From Myroides pelagicus (GTDB taxonomy: Bacteria > Bacteroidota > Bacteroidia > Flavobacteriales > Flavobacteriaceae): 64,000 nucleotides of DNA. This document shows positions 16,759-25,618 of this stretch, piece by piece (position 1 is the stretch's first letter; the number at the start of each line of letters is the position of its first letter). The stretch covers positions 1-64,000 of the forward strand of contig NZ_WMJY01000015.1 of assembly GCF_009711055.1 (NCBI RefSeq), in the 5' to 3' direction. Made by a program: the position numbers and the translations under genes. Below the pieces are notes generated by a model. That model did not search any database and was not told where the DNA came from. It saw only the letters and a program-made list of their open reading frames with translations.

Positions 16759-17400
16759 TTAGACATGCTCCAACTCCATTGACAATCCTCGATGATAAAT
16801 ACTCGTACTATTTAACGTCTCCTCCTTATTATTCCACACCGTCCAAAGGTGTAAATCACCCACTCCCCACTCTTTGGGTAAGTCTACTACCGCTTTGGCA
16901 GATGAGCGTTGTCCAACATTCAAATCCATAAACATCATCTCCATCTCACTGTGAAAAATAATCACACTCAAGAAGTCGTCTGGTGAAGTCATACTATTAT
17001 AACTACTATCTTCCCATTCCAGCACAAGGCACTTCCCCTTAATCACCTCTAATTTAAAAAAATGAACTACGGGAAGCACACCGATAGACATCGTCACAGC
17101 ATCCATACACAAATAAGCTTTTTCACCTTCAAAGCCAACGCCATTCTTGAGTAAATAGGAAGATACTTGCTCTGTTCCATTAATCATTCCACGGTTGCCT
17201 TTTACTTTTGGTATATGCGCATTGATAAATAAGCGTACATCCGATAAAAAAGACGAAACTAACGCCAGTTTAGCTCGCTGACGCAATTGCTTCTCTGTGG
17301 CCTCTTTTTTGCTCTTTGAAGGTCTCGATCGCCAATAATATTTATCCCTCCATCGAATACCTACGACAGGCCCTACTTTCCCGAGTACACCACCCATCAT
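16759..17400 (-). CDS. DUF6266 family protein
   Basis: The 213-residue product begins MMGGVLGKVGPVVGIRWRDK, then YYWRSRP, and continues TEKQLRQRAKLALVSSFLS. This glycine-rich opening followed by R-P and a Q-R-A-K helix is characteristic of DUF6266, a Bacteroidota-specific family of unknown function. The rest is mixed alpha/beta with several Trp (VLEWEDSSYN; LHLWTVWNNKEE), a little like a beta-sandwich. No signal peptide is visible. I keep ATG at 17400. An in-frame stop lies ten codons further upstream, so little extension is possible. Confidence 0.72.
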   Translation of the reverse strand: MMGGVLGKVGPVVGIRWRDKYYWRSRPSKSKKEATEKQLRQRAKLALVSSFLSDVRLFINAHIPKVKGNRGMINGTEQVSSYLLKNGVGFEGEKAYLCMDAVTMSIGVLPVVHFFKLEVIKGKCLVLEWEDSSYNSMTSPDDFLSVIIFHSEMEMMFMDLNVGQRSSAKAVVDLPKEWGVGDLHLWTVWNNKEETLNSTSIYHRGLSMELEHV

Positions 17401-17635
17401 TCCGTTTATTGCTTCTCCTATTTTTTACATTTATTAAGTTAATATTCATCACCTTAACACAAATATACAACATCAACTTTAGCATTGTGAAGCAACATTT
17501 TATTACACCCAAGCTCACCTCAGTAAAATGGTTTTTACCTGAAAAAAATGTTTATAAAGTGGAAGAATTTATACCAAAACAACAATTTTCAAACCGTCGA
17601 TATCAAACAATCTCATCGAAGTCCTTTATTCAGAG
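17401..17635. other. Spacer left of dispersed repeat copy A
   Basis: Non-coding, AT-rich. It should contain the promoter of the DUF6266 gene. Reading frames seen here on the plus strand run into the repeat and lack coding character. Confidence 0.4.
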
Positions 17636-17738
17636 ATAGGTGCAGAATACGTGCAGTTTTCGTGACCTTTTCTTGCCAAGAGAATGCTCCTGGGCTCGTA
17701 TTGTGCACGTATACTGCACTTATGGCTCAACTTTGCGA
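17636..17738 (-). repeat. Dispersed intergenic repeat, copy A
   Basis: On the minus strand this segment matches copy C (56991-57098) almost throughout: GTTGAGCCAT, GTGCAGTAT-CGTGCA, AATAC-AGCCCAG, TCTTGGCAAGAAAA and ACTGCACGTATTCTGCA occur in the same order. Outer arms TGCAGAATACGTGCA (17641-17655) and TGCACGTATACTGCA (17703-17717) are inverse copies with one mismatch. A central dyad TTCTTGGCAAGAA is present in near form. It lies in a gene-free region and is richer in GC than its surroundings. Confidence 0.85.
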
Positions 17739-17900
17739 GGAAATAAGCAAATACAATCCTGTCAAACCGACTAAACATCAAACACAACGCAAAGACTAAA
17801 TCGAATTTCGAATTAATAACATTAAGCTCACTAAATTCCACAATAATCATTAATCATTGATCTAGGACCTTTTTCCTAACATAGACAAAAGGTATTTTAG

Positions 17901-17908
17901 TATATTTG
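17901..17908 (+). promoter_or_regulatory. -7 box of the DUF4199 gene
   Basis: TATATTTG, a perfect TAnnTTTG match, 26 bases ahead of the ATG at 17934. Confidence 0.55.
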
Positions 17909-17933
17909 TGTCTTATAACATTCAAAACAAGCC

Positions 17934-18506
17934 ATGCAAACCAATACAAACCGCGTAGGAATAAACTTTGGTATTCTTTTAGCCATTTATTACACAATAT
18001 TCAATTTAGGTTTATTCTATTCCGATGTAACCTTATTTACCAATAAGTTTATTGGTATGTTCAACATCGCGTTTATTGTTATCATTGGCGTAATCACTAT
18101 TTATATTGCGCGTAGAAAAGCAGGTGGTTATGTAACCTTCAGAGAAGCCTTTACCCCCTTTTTAATTGCTACTGCAATTGGAGTAACTGTAAACTATATC
18201 GTTTACTATATCCTATTCAACCTTGTAGACTCATCAGCTAAAGATACAGTACACAACATCATGATGGATATGTTGATGGATACACTAAATAATTCTGGAC
18301 TCGAACAAGATCAAATCAACGATCAAATAGCAAAGGCAAAAGATTTAGACCAATTCACACTGCGTTCTATGTTGTTTTTATGGGCTGGAAGTATTTTGAG
18401 AAACTCTGTTATTGGGTTACTACTAGCGGCGATATTTAAAAACAAATCCGAATTCATACAGCCACTTCCAGCAGAGCCTGCTCAAAAAGAAGAAACCCAA
18501 CAATAA
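17934..18506 (+). CDS. DUF4199 integral membrane protein
   Basis: The 190-residue product has four predicted transmembrane helices: about residues 9-26, 38-60 (MFNIAFIVIIGVITIYIARR), 72-98 (FLIATAIGVTVNYIVYYILF), and 145-170. A soluble loop lies between helices 3 and 4 (residues 100-140). The pattern GGYVTFREAFTPFLIATAIG is the conserved core of DUF4199, a family widespread in Bacteroidota. It commonly sits directly upstream of a dolichyl-phosphate-mannose-synthase-like glycosyltransferase, as it does here. Function is unknown. The gene pair is 25 bases apart and probably co-transcribed, so a role linked to lipid-linked sugar metabolism is an inference. Confidence 0.85.
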   Translation: MQTNTNRVGINFGILLAIYYTIFNLGLFYSDVTLFTNKFIGMFNIAFIVIIGVITIYIARRKAGGYVTFREAFTPFLIATAIGVTVNYIVYYILFNLVDSSAKDTVHNIMMDMLMDTLNNSGLEQDQINDQIAKAKDLDQFTLRSMLFLWAGSILRNSVIGLLLAAIFKNKSEFIQPLPAEPAQKEETQQ

Positions 18507-18531
18507 TTAACTAACTAGTATTTTCTATATT

Positions 18532-19488
18532 ATGAATCTATCCATTGTCATACCACTACTCAATGAAGCAGAATCACTGCCCGAATTATATCAGTGGATC
18601 ACGAGAGTCATGGAAGAAAACAAGTTTTCTTATGAAATACTTTTTATCGACGATGGAAGTACAGATGAGTCGTGGAAAATAATTTATCAATTATCAAATG
18701 ACGATTCTCATGTAAAGGGAATACGATTTCAACGTAACTTTGGCAAGTCACAAGCCCTACATGCAGGATTTGCTCAAGCGATTGGCGATGTTGTCATCAC
18801 GATGGACGCAGACCTACAAGACAGTCCTGATGAAATACCTGAATTATACCAAATGATTACCCAAGAGGGATATCACTTAGTTTCGGGATGGAAAAAAAAG
18901 CGTTATGATTCTGTCATTGCCAAAAACATTCCTTCAAAATTATTCAACTGGGCTGCGCGAAAAACTTCAGGTGTTCATTTAAACGATTTCAATTGTGGAT
19001 TGAAAGCCTATGCAAATGAAGTGGTAAAAAACATAGAAGTTTCAGGGGAAATGCACCGATATATCCCTGTATTAGCAAAAAATGAAGGTTATACGAAAAT
19101 AGGTGAGAAAGTTGTACAGCATCAAGCCAGAAAATACGGAACAACCAAATTCGGCATGAGCCGTTTTATCAATGGCTTTTTAGACTTGATTACCATCTGG
19201 TTTTTATCTAAATTTGGTAAACGTCCTATGCATTTTTTTGGCGCTAATGGCGTATTAATGTTTGGAATAGGCTTTGTAGCAGCGGCCATTATAGGCGTGC
19301 GAAAACTGTATAAACTATACCTAGGTGAACCTGCTATATTAGTAACACAGGATCCTTGGTTTTACATTTCACTAACCACAATGATTATAGGAACTCAACT
19401 GTTCCTCGCTGGGTTTTTAGGAGAAATGATATTAAAGAATAAAACATCTGTTAATAGATATAAAATCACTCAAAAGAGTGGTTTTTAA
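18532..19488 (+). CDS. Family 2 glycosyltransferase, DPM1/GtrB type
   Basis: The 318-residue product has an N-terminal GT-A fold with IVIPLLNEAESLPEL, the nucleotide-binding FIDDGSTDESW (Asp40-Asp41) and the metal-binding MDADLQDSPDEIP (residues 91-103). Two C-terminal membrane helices are present at about 235-260 and 275-300. This layout is that of GtrB/DPM1-like enzymes, which move a sugar from a nucleotide to polyprenyl phosphate on the cytoplasmic face of the membrane. The sugar is not deducible. Upstream is a DUF4199 gene, and a phosphosugar mutase gene follows 17 bases later, which fits a common role in sugar activation. Confidence 0.88.
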   Translation: MNLSIVIPLLNEAESLPELYQWITRVMEENKFSYEILFIDDGSTDESWKIIYQLSNDDSHVKGIRFQRNFGKSQALHAGFAQAIGDVVITMDADLQDSPDEIPELYQMITQEGYHLVSGWKKKRYDSVIAKNIPSKLFNWAARKTSGVHLNDFNCGLKAYANEVVKNIEVSGEMHRYIPVLAKNEGYTKIGEKVVQHQARKYGTTKFGMSRFINGFLDLITIWFLSKFGKRPMHFFGANGVLMFGIGFVAAAIIGVRKLYKLYLGEPAILVTQDPWFYISLTTMIIGTQLFLAGFLGEMILKNKTSVNRYKITQKSGF

Positions 19489-19505
19489 TCAAAAACAATA
19501 CTATT

Positions 19506-21233
19506 ATGCAAATAGAAAAAGAAATCTTAGAAAAAGCGGAGCAATGGCTAAAAGCTCCTTTTGACTCAGAAACACAGGCAACTGTAAAAAAACTAATTGA
19601 AAGCGATCCAAACCAATTAAAGGATAGCTTCTACAAAAACCTAGAGTTTGGTACTGGTGGTATGCGCGGAATTATGGGAACAGGAACTAACCGTATCAAC
19701 AAATATACCTTAGGAAAGAACACGCAAGGATTAGCAAACTACATCAAAACGTCTTTCCCAAACCAAGAGTGGAAAGTAGCTATCAACTATGACTGTCGTC
19801 ACAATAGTCAAGAATTAGCTAGAGTAGTAGCTGATGTATTTACAGCCAATGGAATTAAAGTTTACTTATTCTCTGAAATGAGACCTACTCCAGAACTTTC
19901 TTTTGCTGTAAGACACTATGGTTGTAATGCAGGTATTGTATTAACAGCATCACACAATCCCCCTGAATACAATGGGTACAAAGTATACTGGCAAGATGGG
20001 GGACAAATCGTACCTCCAAACGATGGCGCAGTTATTGACGAAATTAACAAATTGACGTACGATCAGATTAATTTTGACGGTAATGATGCTATCCTTACTT
20101 TCGTAGGAGAAGAACTTGATCAGGCATTCATTCAGTCAACGATAGAAAATGCTAGCTTCAACATCCCTCAAAATGTAAAGGACGGTCTAAAAATAGCATA
20201 CACTTCTCTACACGGTACATCTATCAAGCTAATCCCTAAAACATTAGAAGCAGCTGGATATAAAAATGTATATATCGTAAAAGAACAGGAAGAGCCAAAC
20301 GGAGACTTTCCTACCGTAAAATCACCGAACCCAGAAGAACCTGAAGCACTAACGATGGCTATCGCATTAGCAGACGAAAAAGATGCTGATATCGTCATTG
20401 GTACTGACCCTGATTCTGACCGTATCGGTATTGGTGTTCGTGACTTAGATGGCAAAATCAAATTGCTAAACGGAAACCAAACCATGGTGATGATGACTGC
20501 CTTCCTATTAGAACAATGGAAACAGAAAAAAGGATTCAAAGGACATGAGTTTGTTGGCTCGACCATCGTATCGACACCAATGATGCTAGACGTAGCAGAA
20601 AGCTATGGCGTAGAGTGCAAAGTAGGATTGACAGGATTCAAATGGATTGCTAAATTCATCAATGACTGTGCAGATCAAAAATTCATCGGTGGTGGTGAAG
20701 AGAGTTTCGGGTACATGGTTGGAGACGCCGTACGCGATAAAGATGCAGTAGCCTCTACCCTACTTGTGTGTGAAATTGCCGCTATTGCTAAAGCTGCTGG
20801 AAGTTCTTTCTACAAAGAGCTCATCAATTTATACATCGATCATCATTTTTACAAAGAACACTTAATTTCACTGGTAAAAAAAGGAATTTCGGGAGCAGAA
20901 GAAATCAAACAAATGATGATTAATTTACGTCAAAACCCATTAACAGAAATCATTGGTCAACGCGTAGTATGTGTAGAAGACTACCAAAGTAGTGAAGCGA
21001 AAAATCTAATTACTGGAGAGGTAGATTCAATTAGCGTACCTAAATCAAATGTGTTAATCTATTACTTAGAAGACGGAACCAAGATTGCCGCTCGTCCAAG
21101 TGGTACAGAACCTAAAATCAAGTTCTATTTTAGTGTAAACGAACCACTAGAAAGTATAGACAAGTTTAAAGACACAGAACACCTCTTAGATCAAAAGATT
21201 CAAGCTATTATTAAAGAAATGCAATTGAACTAA
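19506..21233 (+). CDS. Phosphoglucomutase/phosphomannomutase
   Basis: The 575-residue product carries all four landmarks of the alpha-D-phosphohexomutase superfamily. These are the catalytic loop TASHNPP (residues 147-153, phosphoserine Ser149), metal loop DPDSDR (301-306), sugar-binding GEES near 397, and phosphate-binding RPSGTEPK near 536. The length matches the PgcA-like phosphoglucomutases of low-GC bacteria and Bacteroidota. It interconverts glucose-1-phosphate and glucose-6-phosphate, or the mannose equivalents. It is the third gene of the DUF4199-glycosyltransferase-mutase group, suggesting a sugar-activation unit. A strong terminator follows. Confidence 0.92.
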   Translation: MQIEKEILEKAEQWLKAPFDSETQATVKKLIESDPNQLKDSFYKNLEFGTGGMRGIMGTGTNRINKYTLGKNTQGLANYIKTSFPNQEWKVAINYDCRHNSQELARVVADVFTANGIKVYLFSEMRPTPELSFAVRHYGCNAGIVLTASHNPPEYNGYKVYWQDGGQIVPPNDGAVIDEINKLTYDQINFDGNDAILTFVGEELDQAFIQSTIENASFNIPQNVKDGLKIAYTSLHGTSIKLIPKTLEAAGYKNVYIVKEQEEPNGDFPTVKSPNPEEPEALTMAIALADEKDADIVIGTDPDSDRIGIGVRDLDGKIKLLNGNQTMVMMTAFLLEQWKQKKGFKGHEFVGSTIVSTPMMLDVAESYGVECKVGLTGFKWIAKFINDCADQKFIGGGEESFGYMVGDAVRDKDAVASTLLVCEIAAIAKAAGSSFYKELINLYIDHHFYKEHLISLVKKGISGAEEIKQMMINLRQNPLTEIIGQRVVCVEDYQSSEAKNLITGEVDSISVPKSNVLIYYLEDGTKIAARPSGTEPKIKFYFSVNEPLESIDKFKDTEHLLDQKIQAIIKEMQLN

Positions 21234-21245
21234 TTATAAAATAAG

Positions 21246-21275
21246 AAGACTGGTAGCAATACCAGTCTTTTTTCT
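21246..21275 (+). terminator. Intrinsic terminator of the mutase group
   Basis: AAGACTGGTA and TACCAGTCTT form a 10-bp stem with a GCAA tetraloop-like centre, followed by T6. Confidence 0.92.
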
Positions 21276-21276
21276 T

Positions 21277-21284
21277 TATTTTTG
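21277..21284 (+). promoter_or_regulatory. -7 box of the ABC-exporter gene
   Basis: TATTTTTG lies directly in the tail of the preceding terminator, 20 bases ahead of the ATG at 21304. It fits TAnnTTTG. Confidence 0.5.
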
Positions 21285-21303
21285 CTTTTCTCAAATATGA
21301 AAC

Positions 21304-23133
21304 ATGAACGAATACTTTAAGAAGATCATTCGCTTTGCGATACCTTATAAGAAATATGCTTTTTTAAACATATTTTTTAATATCCTATACGCACTATTTA
21401 GTGCCTTGTCATTTGTAGCCTTAATACCTATGATGACAATTTTGTTTGGAGATGAAAAAAAGATTACTACACCTCCTGTCTATACAGATATATGGCATAT
21501 CAAAGACTATCTGGAAAACTATATGTCTTTTTATATTACCCAACATTCAACTGAAAACGGTGCTCAAAACACACTAATGATTATGGCAGCATTTATCATT
21601 AGCTTGTTCTTGTTAAAAAACCTTTTTAACTACTGGGCGATGTATTTCATCACATTCTTGCGCAACGGTGTATTAAAAGATATGCGCAATGCCATGTTTA
21701 AAAAAGCCGTAGACCTACCACTATCTTTCTTCTCTGAAAAGAGAAAAGGAGATATCATCTCCAGAATCACCTCTGACGTTTTAGAAATACAACACTCTTT
21801 CTTATCAATATTAGAAGTATTAGTAAGAGAACCGTTGACTATTCTATTTACAATCATCGCGATGTTTATGATTAGTACGGAACTGACTATTTTCGTATTT
21901 ATCTTCGTGCCTATCTCAGGTATTATTATTTCAAAAGTAGGTAAAACGCTAAAGAAAAGTTCGCAAAAAGCTTCTTTAGAGCAAGGGTACTTTTTATCAA
22001 TCATAGATGAATCACTTTCTGGATTGAAAGTGATCAAAAGTTTCAACGGTGAAAAAGCCTTCAATAACAAGTTTCAACAGTCGACAAAAACATTCTACGA
22101 CTTAAGTAATAAAATATTAAACAGGCAAAACCTTTCATCACCACTAAGTGAGTTTTTAGGAATTGTTACCATTGCCGTGTTATTAGTTTATGGTGGACAC
22201 TTAGTTTTAGGAGAAGGCACGCTAACAGGAGCTTCATTTATCGCCTATATAGGAATGGCTTATAACATCTTAACACCCGCAAAAGCCATGTCAAAAGCCT
22301 CTTATTCACTTAAAAGAGGATATGCAGCGGCAGAACGCGTACTAGAGGTATTAGAAGAAAAAAATCCAATCACTAGCAAAGAAAACGCTATCGATAAAAC
22401 AAGTTTTGAAAAAGCAATCGCTATAGACAACATTACTTTTAGATATGGAGATGATAATGTATTACACGATTTTACCCTTACCATTGCTAAAGGGAAACAA
22501 ATAGCCTTAGTAGGGCAATCAGGAAGTGGTAAAAGTACAATTGCCAATCTACTAACGCGTTTTTGGGATATTAACGAAGGAGCTATTAAAATAGACGATG
22601 CAGATATACGCGATCTAAACATACATAGCCTGCGCAATATGATAGGTCTAGTAACCCAAGATAGTATCTTGTTTAACGATAGCATTAAAAACAACCTAAA
22701 GTTAGGTAAAGAAGATGCTAGCGATGAAGAAATTATTGAAGCACTTAAAGTAGCTAATGCATATGAATTCGTTAGCGAATTACCAGAAGGAATCGACACA
22801 AATATTGGTGATTCAGGAAACAAGCTATCAGGAGGACAAAAACAACGTCTATCTATCGCACGCGCTGTACTGAAAAACCCTCCAATCATGATACTAGATG
22901 AAGCTACCTCAGCATTAGATACAGAAAGTGAGAAACTCGTACAAGTGGCATTAGAAAATATGATGAAAAACAGAACTTCTGTGGTCATCGCACACCGCTT
23001 ATCAACAATACAAAAAGCAGATCTAATCGTTGTGATGCAAAAAGGTAGAATTGTAGAACAAGGAACACATGAAGAACTGTTACAACACAATGGTACCTAC
23101 GCTAAATTAGTTTCTCTTCAAACCCTAGAATAA
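21304..23133 (+). CDS. MsbA-like ABC exporter (fused permease and ATPase)
   Basis: The 609-residue half transporter has six transmembrane helices in residues 1-330. A nucleotide-binding domain follows, with Walker A GQSGSGKST (404-412), Q-loop VTQDSILF, signature LSGGQ (508-512), Walker B IMILDE (528-533) and switch His in VIAHRLST. As a homodimer it would flip a lipid or lipid-linked substrate, or export a hydrophobic compound. MsbA-type lipid A flipping is the usual assignment in this phylum but is not proven by sequence. The next gene, encoding a DUF2971 protein, begins at the base after the stop, so the two are translationally coupled. Confidence 0.9.
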   Translation: MNEYFKKIIRFAIPYKKYAFLNIFFNILYALFSALSFVALIPMMTILFGDEKKITTPPVYTDIWHIKDYLENYMSFYITQHSTENGAQNTLMIMAAFIISLFLLKNLFNYWAMYFITFLRNGVLKDMRNAMFKKAVDLPLSFFSEKRKGDIISRITSDVLEIQHSFLSILEVLVREPLTILFTIIAMFMISTELTIFVFIFVPISGIIISKVGKTLKKSSQKASLEQGYFLSIIDESLSGLKVIKSFNGEKAFNNKFQQSTKTFYDLSNKILNRQNLSSPLSEFLGIVTIAVLLVYGGHLVLGEGTLTGASFIAYIGMAYNILTPAKAMSKASYSLKRGYAAAERVLEVLEEKNPITSKENAIDKTSFEKAIAIDNITFRYGDDNVLHDFTLTIAKGKQIALVGQSGSGKSTIANLLTRFWDINEGAIKIDDADIRDLNIHSLRNMIGLVTQDSILFNDSIKNNLKLGKEDASDEEIIEALKVANAYEFVSELPEGIDTNIGDSGNKLSGGQKQRLSIARAVLKNPPIMILDEATSALDTESEKLVQVALENMMKNRTSVVIAHRLSTIQKADLIVVMQKGRIVEQGTHEELLQHNGTYAKLVSLQTLE

Positions 23134-23835
23134 ATGTATATACACAACAAGAAGCTAACCATACCTGAAGATCCGAATACCATAATTTGGAAGTATATGG
23201 ATTTGTCTAAATTCTTAGACCTCTTGTTGTCAAACAAAATGTTCATGGCTCGTTCAGACAAATTTGAAGATCAGTATGAGGGAACATTTAGCGAGCCTAC
23301 CTATGAAGAAATTAAAAGCATCAGTCATGACAATCCAGCTTTCTTAGATGAATACAAACAACGAAGAAAGAACATCATGATAAGCAGTTGGCATCTCAAC
23401 GAATATGAATCCTTTGCCATGTGGCAGATCTTTACAAAAAACAGTGAAGGCCTAGCTATTCAATCAACGGTAGGACGCCTACAAGAAGCATTAGCTGCAG
23501 AAGACAGAGTAGATCAATATATTGGGGAAGTTCATTATATTGATTACAAGAAAGAGTATATCCCTTTCAACGATGACTTCTTTCCTTTCCTATTCAAGCG
23601 TAAAAGCTTTCAATACGAAAAGGAAATACGCGTGCTCACGGATGTATCACATTTAGGAAAACCTATACATGAAGGCATTAAAATAAATGTAGATATCAAT
23701 GCATTAATTGAAAAAATATATATACACCCTAAGTCTGAAAATTGGTATAAACGACTAGTTATGGAATTGATGGAGAAACTCCACTTCCAATTTGACATCG
23801 AAAAGTCAGACTTAGAAAGTGATATTTTAATATAA
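23134..23835 (+). CDS. DUF2971 domain protein
   Basis: A 233-residue protein. The N-terminal part IWKYMDLSKFLDLLLSNKMF, then MARSDKFEDQYEG, and the central SSWHLNEYESFAMWQIF are hallmarks of DUF2971. This family has a conserved Trp-rich core and is found in bacteria and in some phage or defence-adjacent loci. Its biochemical role is unknown. The start ATG directly follows the stop of the exporter gene (TAA-ATG), and pncB follows four bases after the stop. The family is cytosolic, with no signal peptide. Membership of a backbone operon here argues against a mobile defence role. Confidence 0.82.
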   Translation: MYIHNKKLTIPEDPNTIIWKYMDLSKFLDLLLSNKMFMARSDKFEDQYEGTFSEPTYEEIKSISHDNPAFLDEYKQRRKNIMISSWHLNEYESFAMWQIFTKNSEGLAIQSTVGRLQEALAAEDRVDQYIGEVHYIDYKKEYIPFNDDFFPFLFKRKSFQYEKEIRVLTDVSHLGKPIHEGIKINVDINALIEKIYIHPKSENWYKRLVMELMEKLHFQFDIEKSDLESDILI

Positions 23836-23839
23836 AACT

Positions 23840-25033
23840 ATGGAAACAGTTAATACGAATCAAATCATTCCGTCTATATTAGACAATGACTTTTATAAGT
23901 TTACGATGCAGTACGCTGCTATTAAACAATTCCCTTTTGCCAAAGCATCATACATATTCATCAATCGCGGTGAGCACAAGTATCCTCCAGGATTTGGCCA
24001 AGCCCTACAAGCAGCCGTAGATGAAATGGCAAAACTTAAACTAACAAAAGAAGAAAAGAACTTTTTAAGTACTACCTGTCCTTATTTGGACCCAACGTAT
24101 TTAGATTTCTTACAAGGATATCACTACGATCCATCAGAGATAGATATCCAACAAGAAGGCGAAGAGCTTCAGGTGAGTATTAAGGGATATTGGTACAGAA
24201 CAATTCTATGGGAAGTACCTTTGATGTCCTTAATCTGTGAAATCTACTATCGAATGACTGGAGATCAACGAGACACAAAAGAAGAAATCATCGCCAATAC
24301 ACGTACAAAAATTGAAAAGTACAAAGAGTTAGGCATTACAATAGCGGAATTTGGTACTAGAAGAAGACATTCATACACAGTACACCAAATTGTAGTAGAG
24401 ACTCTACAAAAATATGGACAAGGTTCTTTTATCGGAACATCTAATGTTCACCTAGCGATGAAATATAACACAAAACCAATCGGTACACATGCCCATGAAT
24501 GGTTTATGTTTCACGCGGCTAAATATGGCTTTAAAATGGCTAATTCGATGGGATTAGAGCATTGGGTAGATACCTATAGAGGTGATTTAGGCATTGCATT
24601 AACAGATACCTATACAAGTAAAGTCTTTTTCGAACAATTCGACAGAAAGTTTGCTAAATTATTTGATGGCGTTAGACATGATAGCGGAGACCCAGTAGAA
24701 TTTGCAGACTTAGTAATCTCTCATTACAAAAGTATGAATATCGATCCTTTATCTAAGACTATTATATTCTCTGACGGATTAAACCCTGAAAAAGTAGAAC
24801 GTATAGCTAAACATTGCAAAGGTAAGATAGGAATGTCTTTTGGCATTGGAACAGACTTTACAAATGATGTAGGGTTAAAGGCGATGAATATTGTCATTAA
24901 AATGAGACAAGCACTACCTGAGGGAGGACACTGGACAGACGTTGTTAAACTTTCTGACGAACCAAAAAAACACACAGGAACACCTGAGATGATTGAATTA
25001 GCACAGCGTTTACTAGATATACCAGTAAGCTAG
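23840..25033 (+). CDS. pncB: Nicotinate phosphoribosyltransferase
   Basis: The 397-residue enzyme joins nicotinate and PRPP with ATP hydrolysis to give nicotinate mononucleotide, the entry step of the Preiss-Handler NAD salvage route. Landmarks are ILDNDFYKFTMQYAA at the N-terminus and EFGTRRRHSY near residue 172. FIGTSNVHLAMKYNTKPIGT with HAHEWF follows, the catalytic His lying in the THAHE segment. VRHDSGDP is the PRPP-related loop. Length equals the bacterial PncB norm. The gene lies four bases after the DUF2971 gene in a three-gene exporter-DUF2971-pncB run. No terminator separates it from ndk, but ndk has its own promoter. Confidence 0.95.
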   Translation: METVNTNQIIPSILDNDFYKFTMQYAAIKQFPFAKASYIFINRGEHKYPPGFGQALQAAVDEMAKLKLTKEEKNFLSTTCPYLDPTYLDFLQGYHYDPSEIDIQQEGEELQVSIKGYWYRTILWEVPLMSLICEIYYRMTGDQRDTKEEIIANTRTKIEKYKELGITIAEFGTRRRHSYTVHQIVVETLQKYGQGSFIGTSNVHLAMKYNTKPIGTHAHEWFMFHAAKYGFKMANSMGLEHWVDTYRGDLGIALTDTYTSKVFFEQFDRKFAKLFDGVRHDSGDPVEFADLVISHYKSMNIDPLSKTIIFSDGLNPEKVERIAKHCKGKIGMSFGIGTDFTNDVGLKAMNIVIKMRQALPEGGHWTDVVKLSDEPKKHTGTPEMIELAQRLLDIPVS

Positions 25034-25073
25034 ACTATGCTAAATATTTTATAAATAAATTTTACAATACTAA

Positions 25074-25102
25074 TTGTAGTTTCTATTTAAAGACTATTTT
25101 TG
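25074..25102 (+). promoter_or_regulatory. Promoter of ndk
   Basis: TTG at 25074-25076, an 18-base spacer and TATTTTTG at 25095-25102 match the Bacteroidota consensus. The ATG of ndk is 22 bases downstream. Confidence 0.7.
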
Positions 25103-25124
25103 CAACAAATTAAATTTGAATATA

Positions 25125-25544
25125 ATGGCAACGAACAGAACTTTTACAATGATTAAGCCTGATGCTGTAGAAGCAGGTAATATCGGTGGAATCATCAACA
25201 TGATTACTGAAGCAGGATTTAAAATCGTATCTATGAAGTTAACTCAATTAACAGTAAGAGATGCACAAAAATTCTATGAAGTACACAGCGAAAGACCTTT
25301 CTACGGTGAATTAGTTGAATTTATGTCAAGAGGTCCAATCGTAGCAGCTATCTTAGAGAAAGATAACGCTGTAGAAGATTTTAGAACATTAATCGGAGCT
25401 ACAAACCCAGCTGAAGCAGCTGAAGGTACTATCCGTAAAAAATACGCTAAATCAATCGGAGAGAATGCAGTTCACGGATCAGATAGTGATGAGAATGCAG
25501 CTATTGAGTCTGCTTTCCACTTCTCAGGAAGAGAGCAATTCTAA
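25125..25544 (+). CDS. ndk: Nucleoside diphosphate kinase
   Basis: The 139-residue enzyme equilibrates nucleoside di- and triphosphates through a phosphohistidine. The protein starts [20 protein letters not shown], with the nucleotide-binding Lys11. The active-site His117 lies in [12 protein letters not shown]. The sequence and length are canonical. ATG at 25125 is preferred over TTG at 25116 because the conserved Ndk start begins there. Monocistronic, with its own promoter upstream and a strong bidirectional terminator downstream. Confidence 0.97.
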   Translation: MATNRTFTMIKPDAVEAGNIGGIINMITEAGFKIVSMKLTQLTVRDAQKFYEVHSERPFYGELVEFMSRGPIVAAILEKDNAVEDFRTLIGATNPAEAAEGTIRKKYAKSIGENAVHGSDSDENAAIESAFHFSGREQF

Positions 25545-25563
25545 TCATTGATTTTTATAGAAT

Positions 25564-25597
25564 AAAAAAAGCTTTATCGAATGATAAAGCTTTTTTT
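25564..25597. terminator. Bidirectional terminator between ndk and glsA
   Basis: AAAGCTTTATC and GATAAAGCTTT form an 11-bp stem with A7 before and T7 after, so it can serve both the plus-strand ndk and the minus-strand glsA group. Confidence 0.93.
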
Positions 25598-25618
25598 GTT
25601 CATATATATACCGTTTCA

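Noticed and set aside
17548..17799. 83-codon plus-strand frame through the dispersed repeat
   Set aside because: It runs through repeat copy A and its sequence is dictated by the repeat. The frame is not preserved in the other copies, and there is no promoter or start signal.
22302..23090. Long minus-strand frame inside the exporter gene
   Set aside because: Antisense shadow of a well-supported ABC exporter; Ser/Ile-rich composition with no domain.
23134..23835. DUF2971 protein as part of a defence island
   Set aside because: It is embedded in a tight housekeeping operon with an exporter and pncB, with no mobile or nuclease genes.
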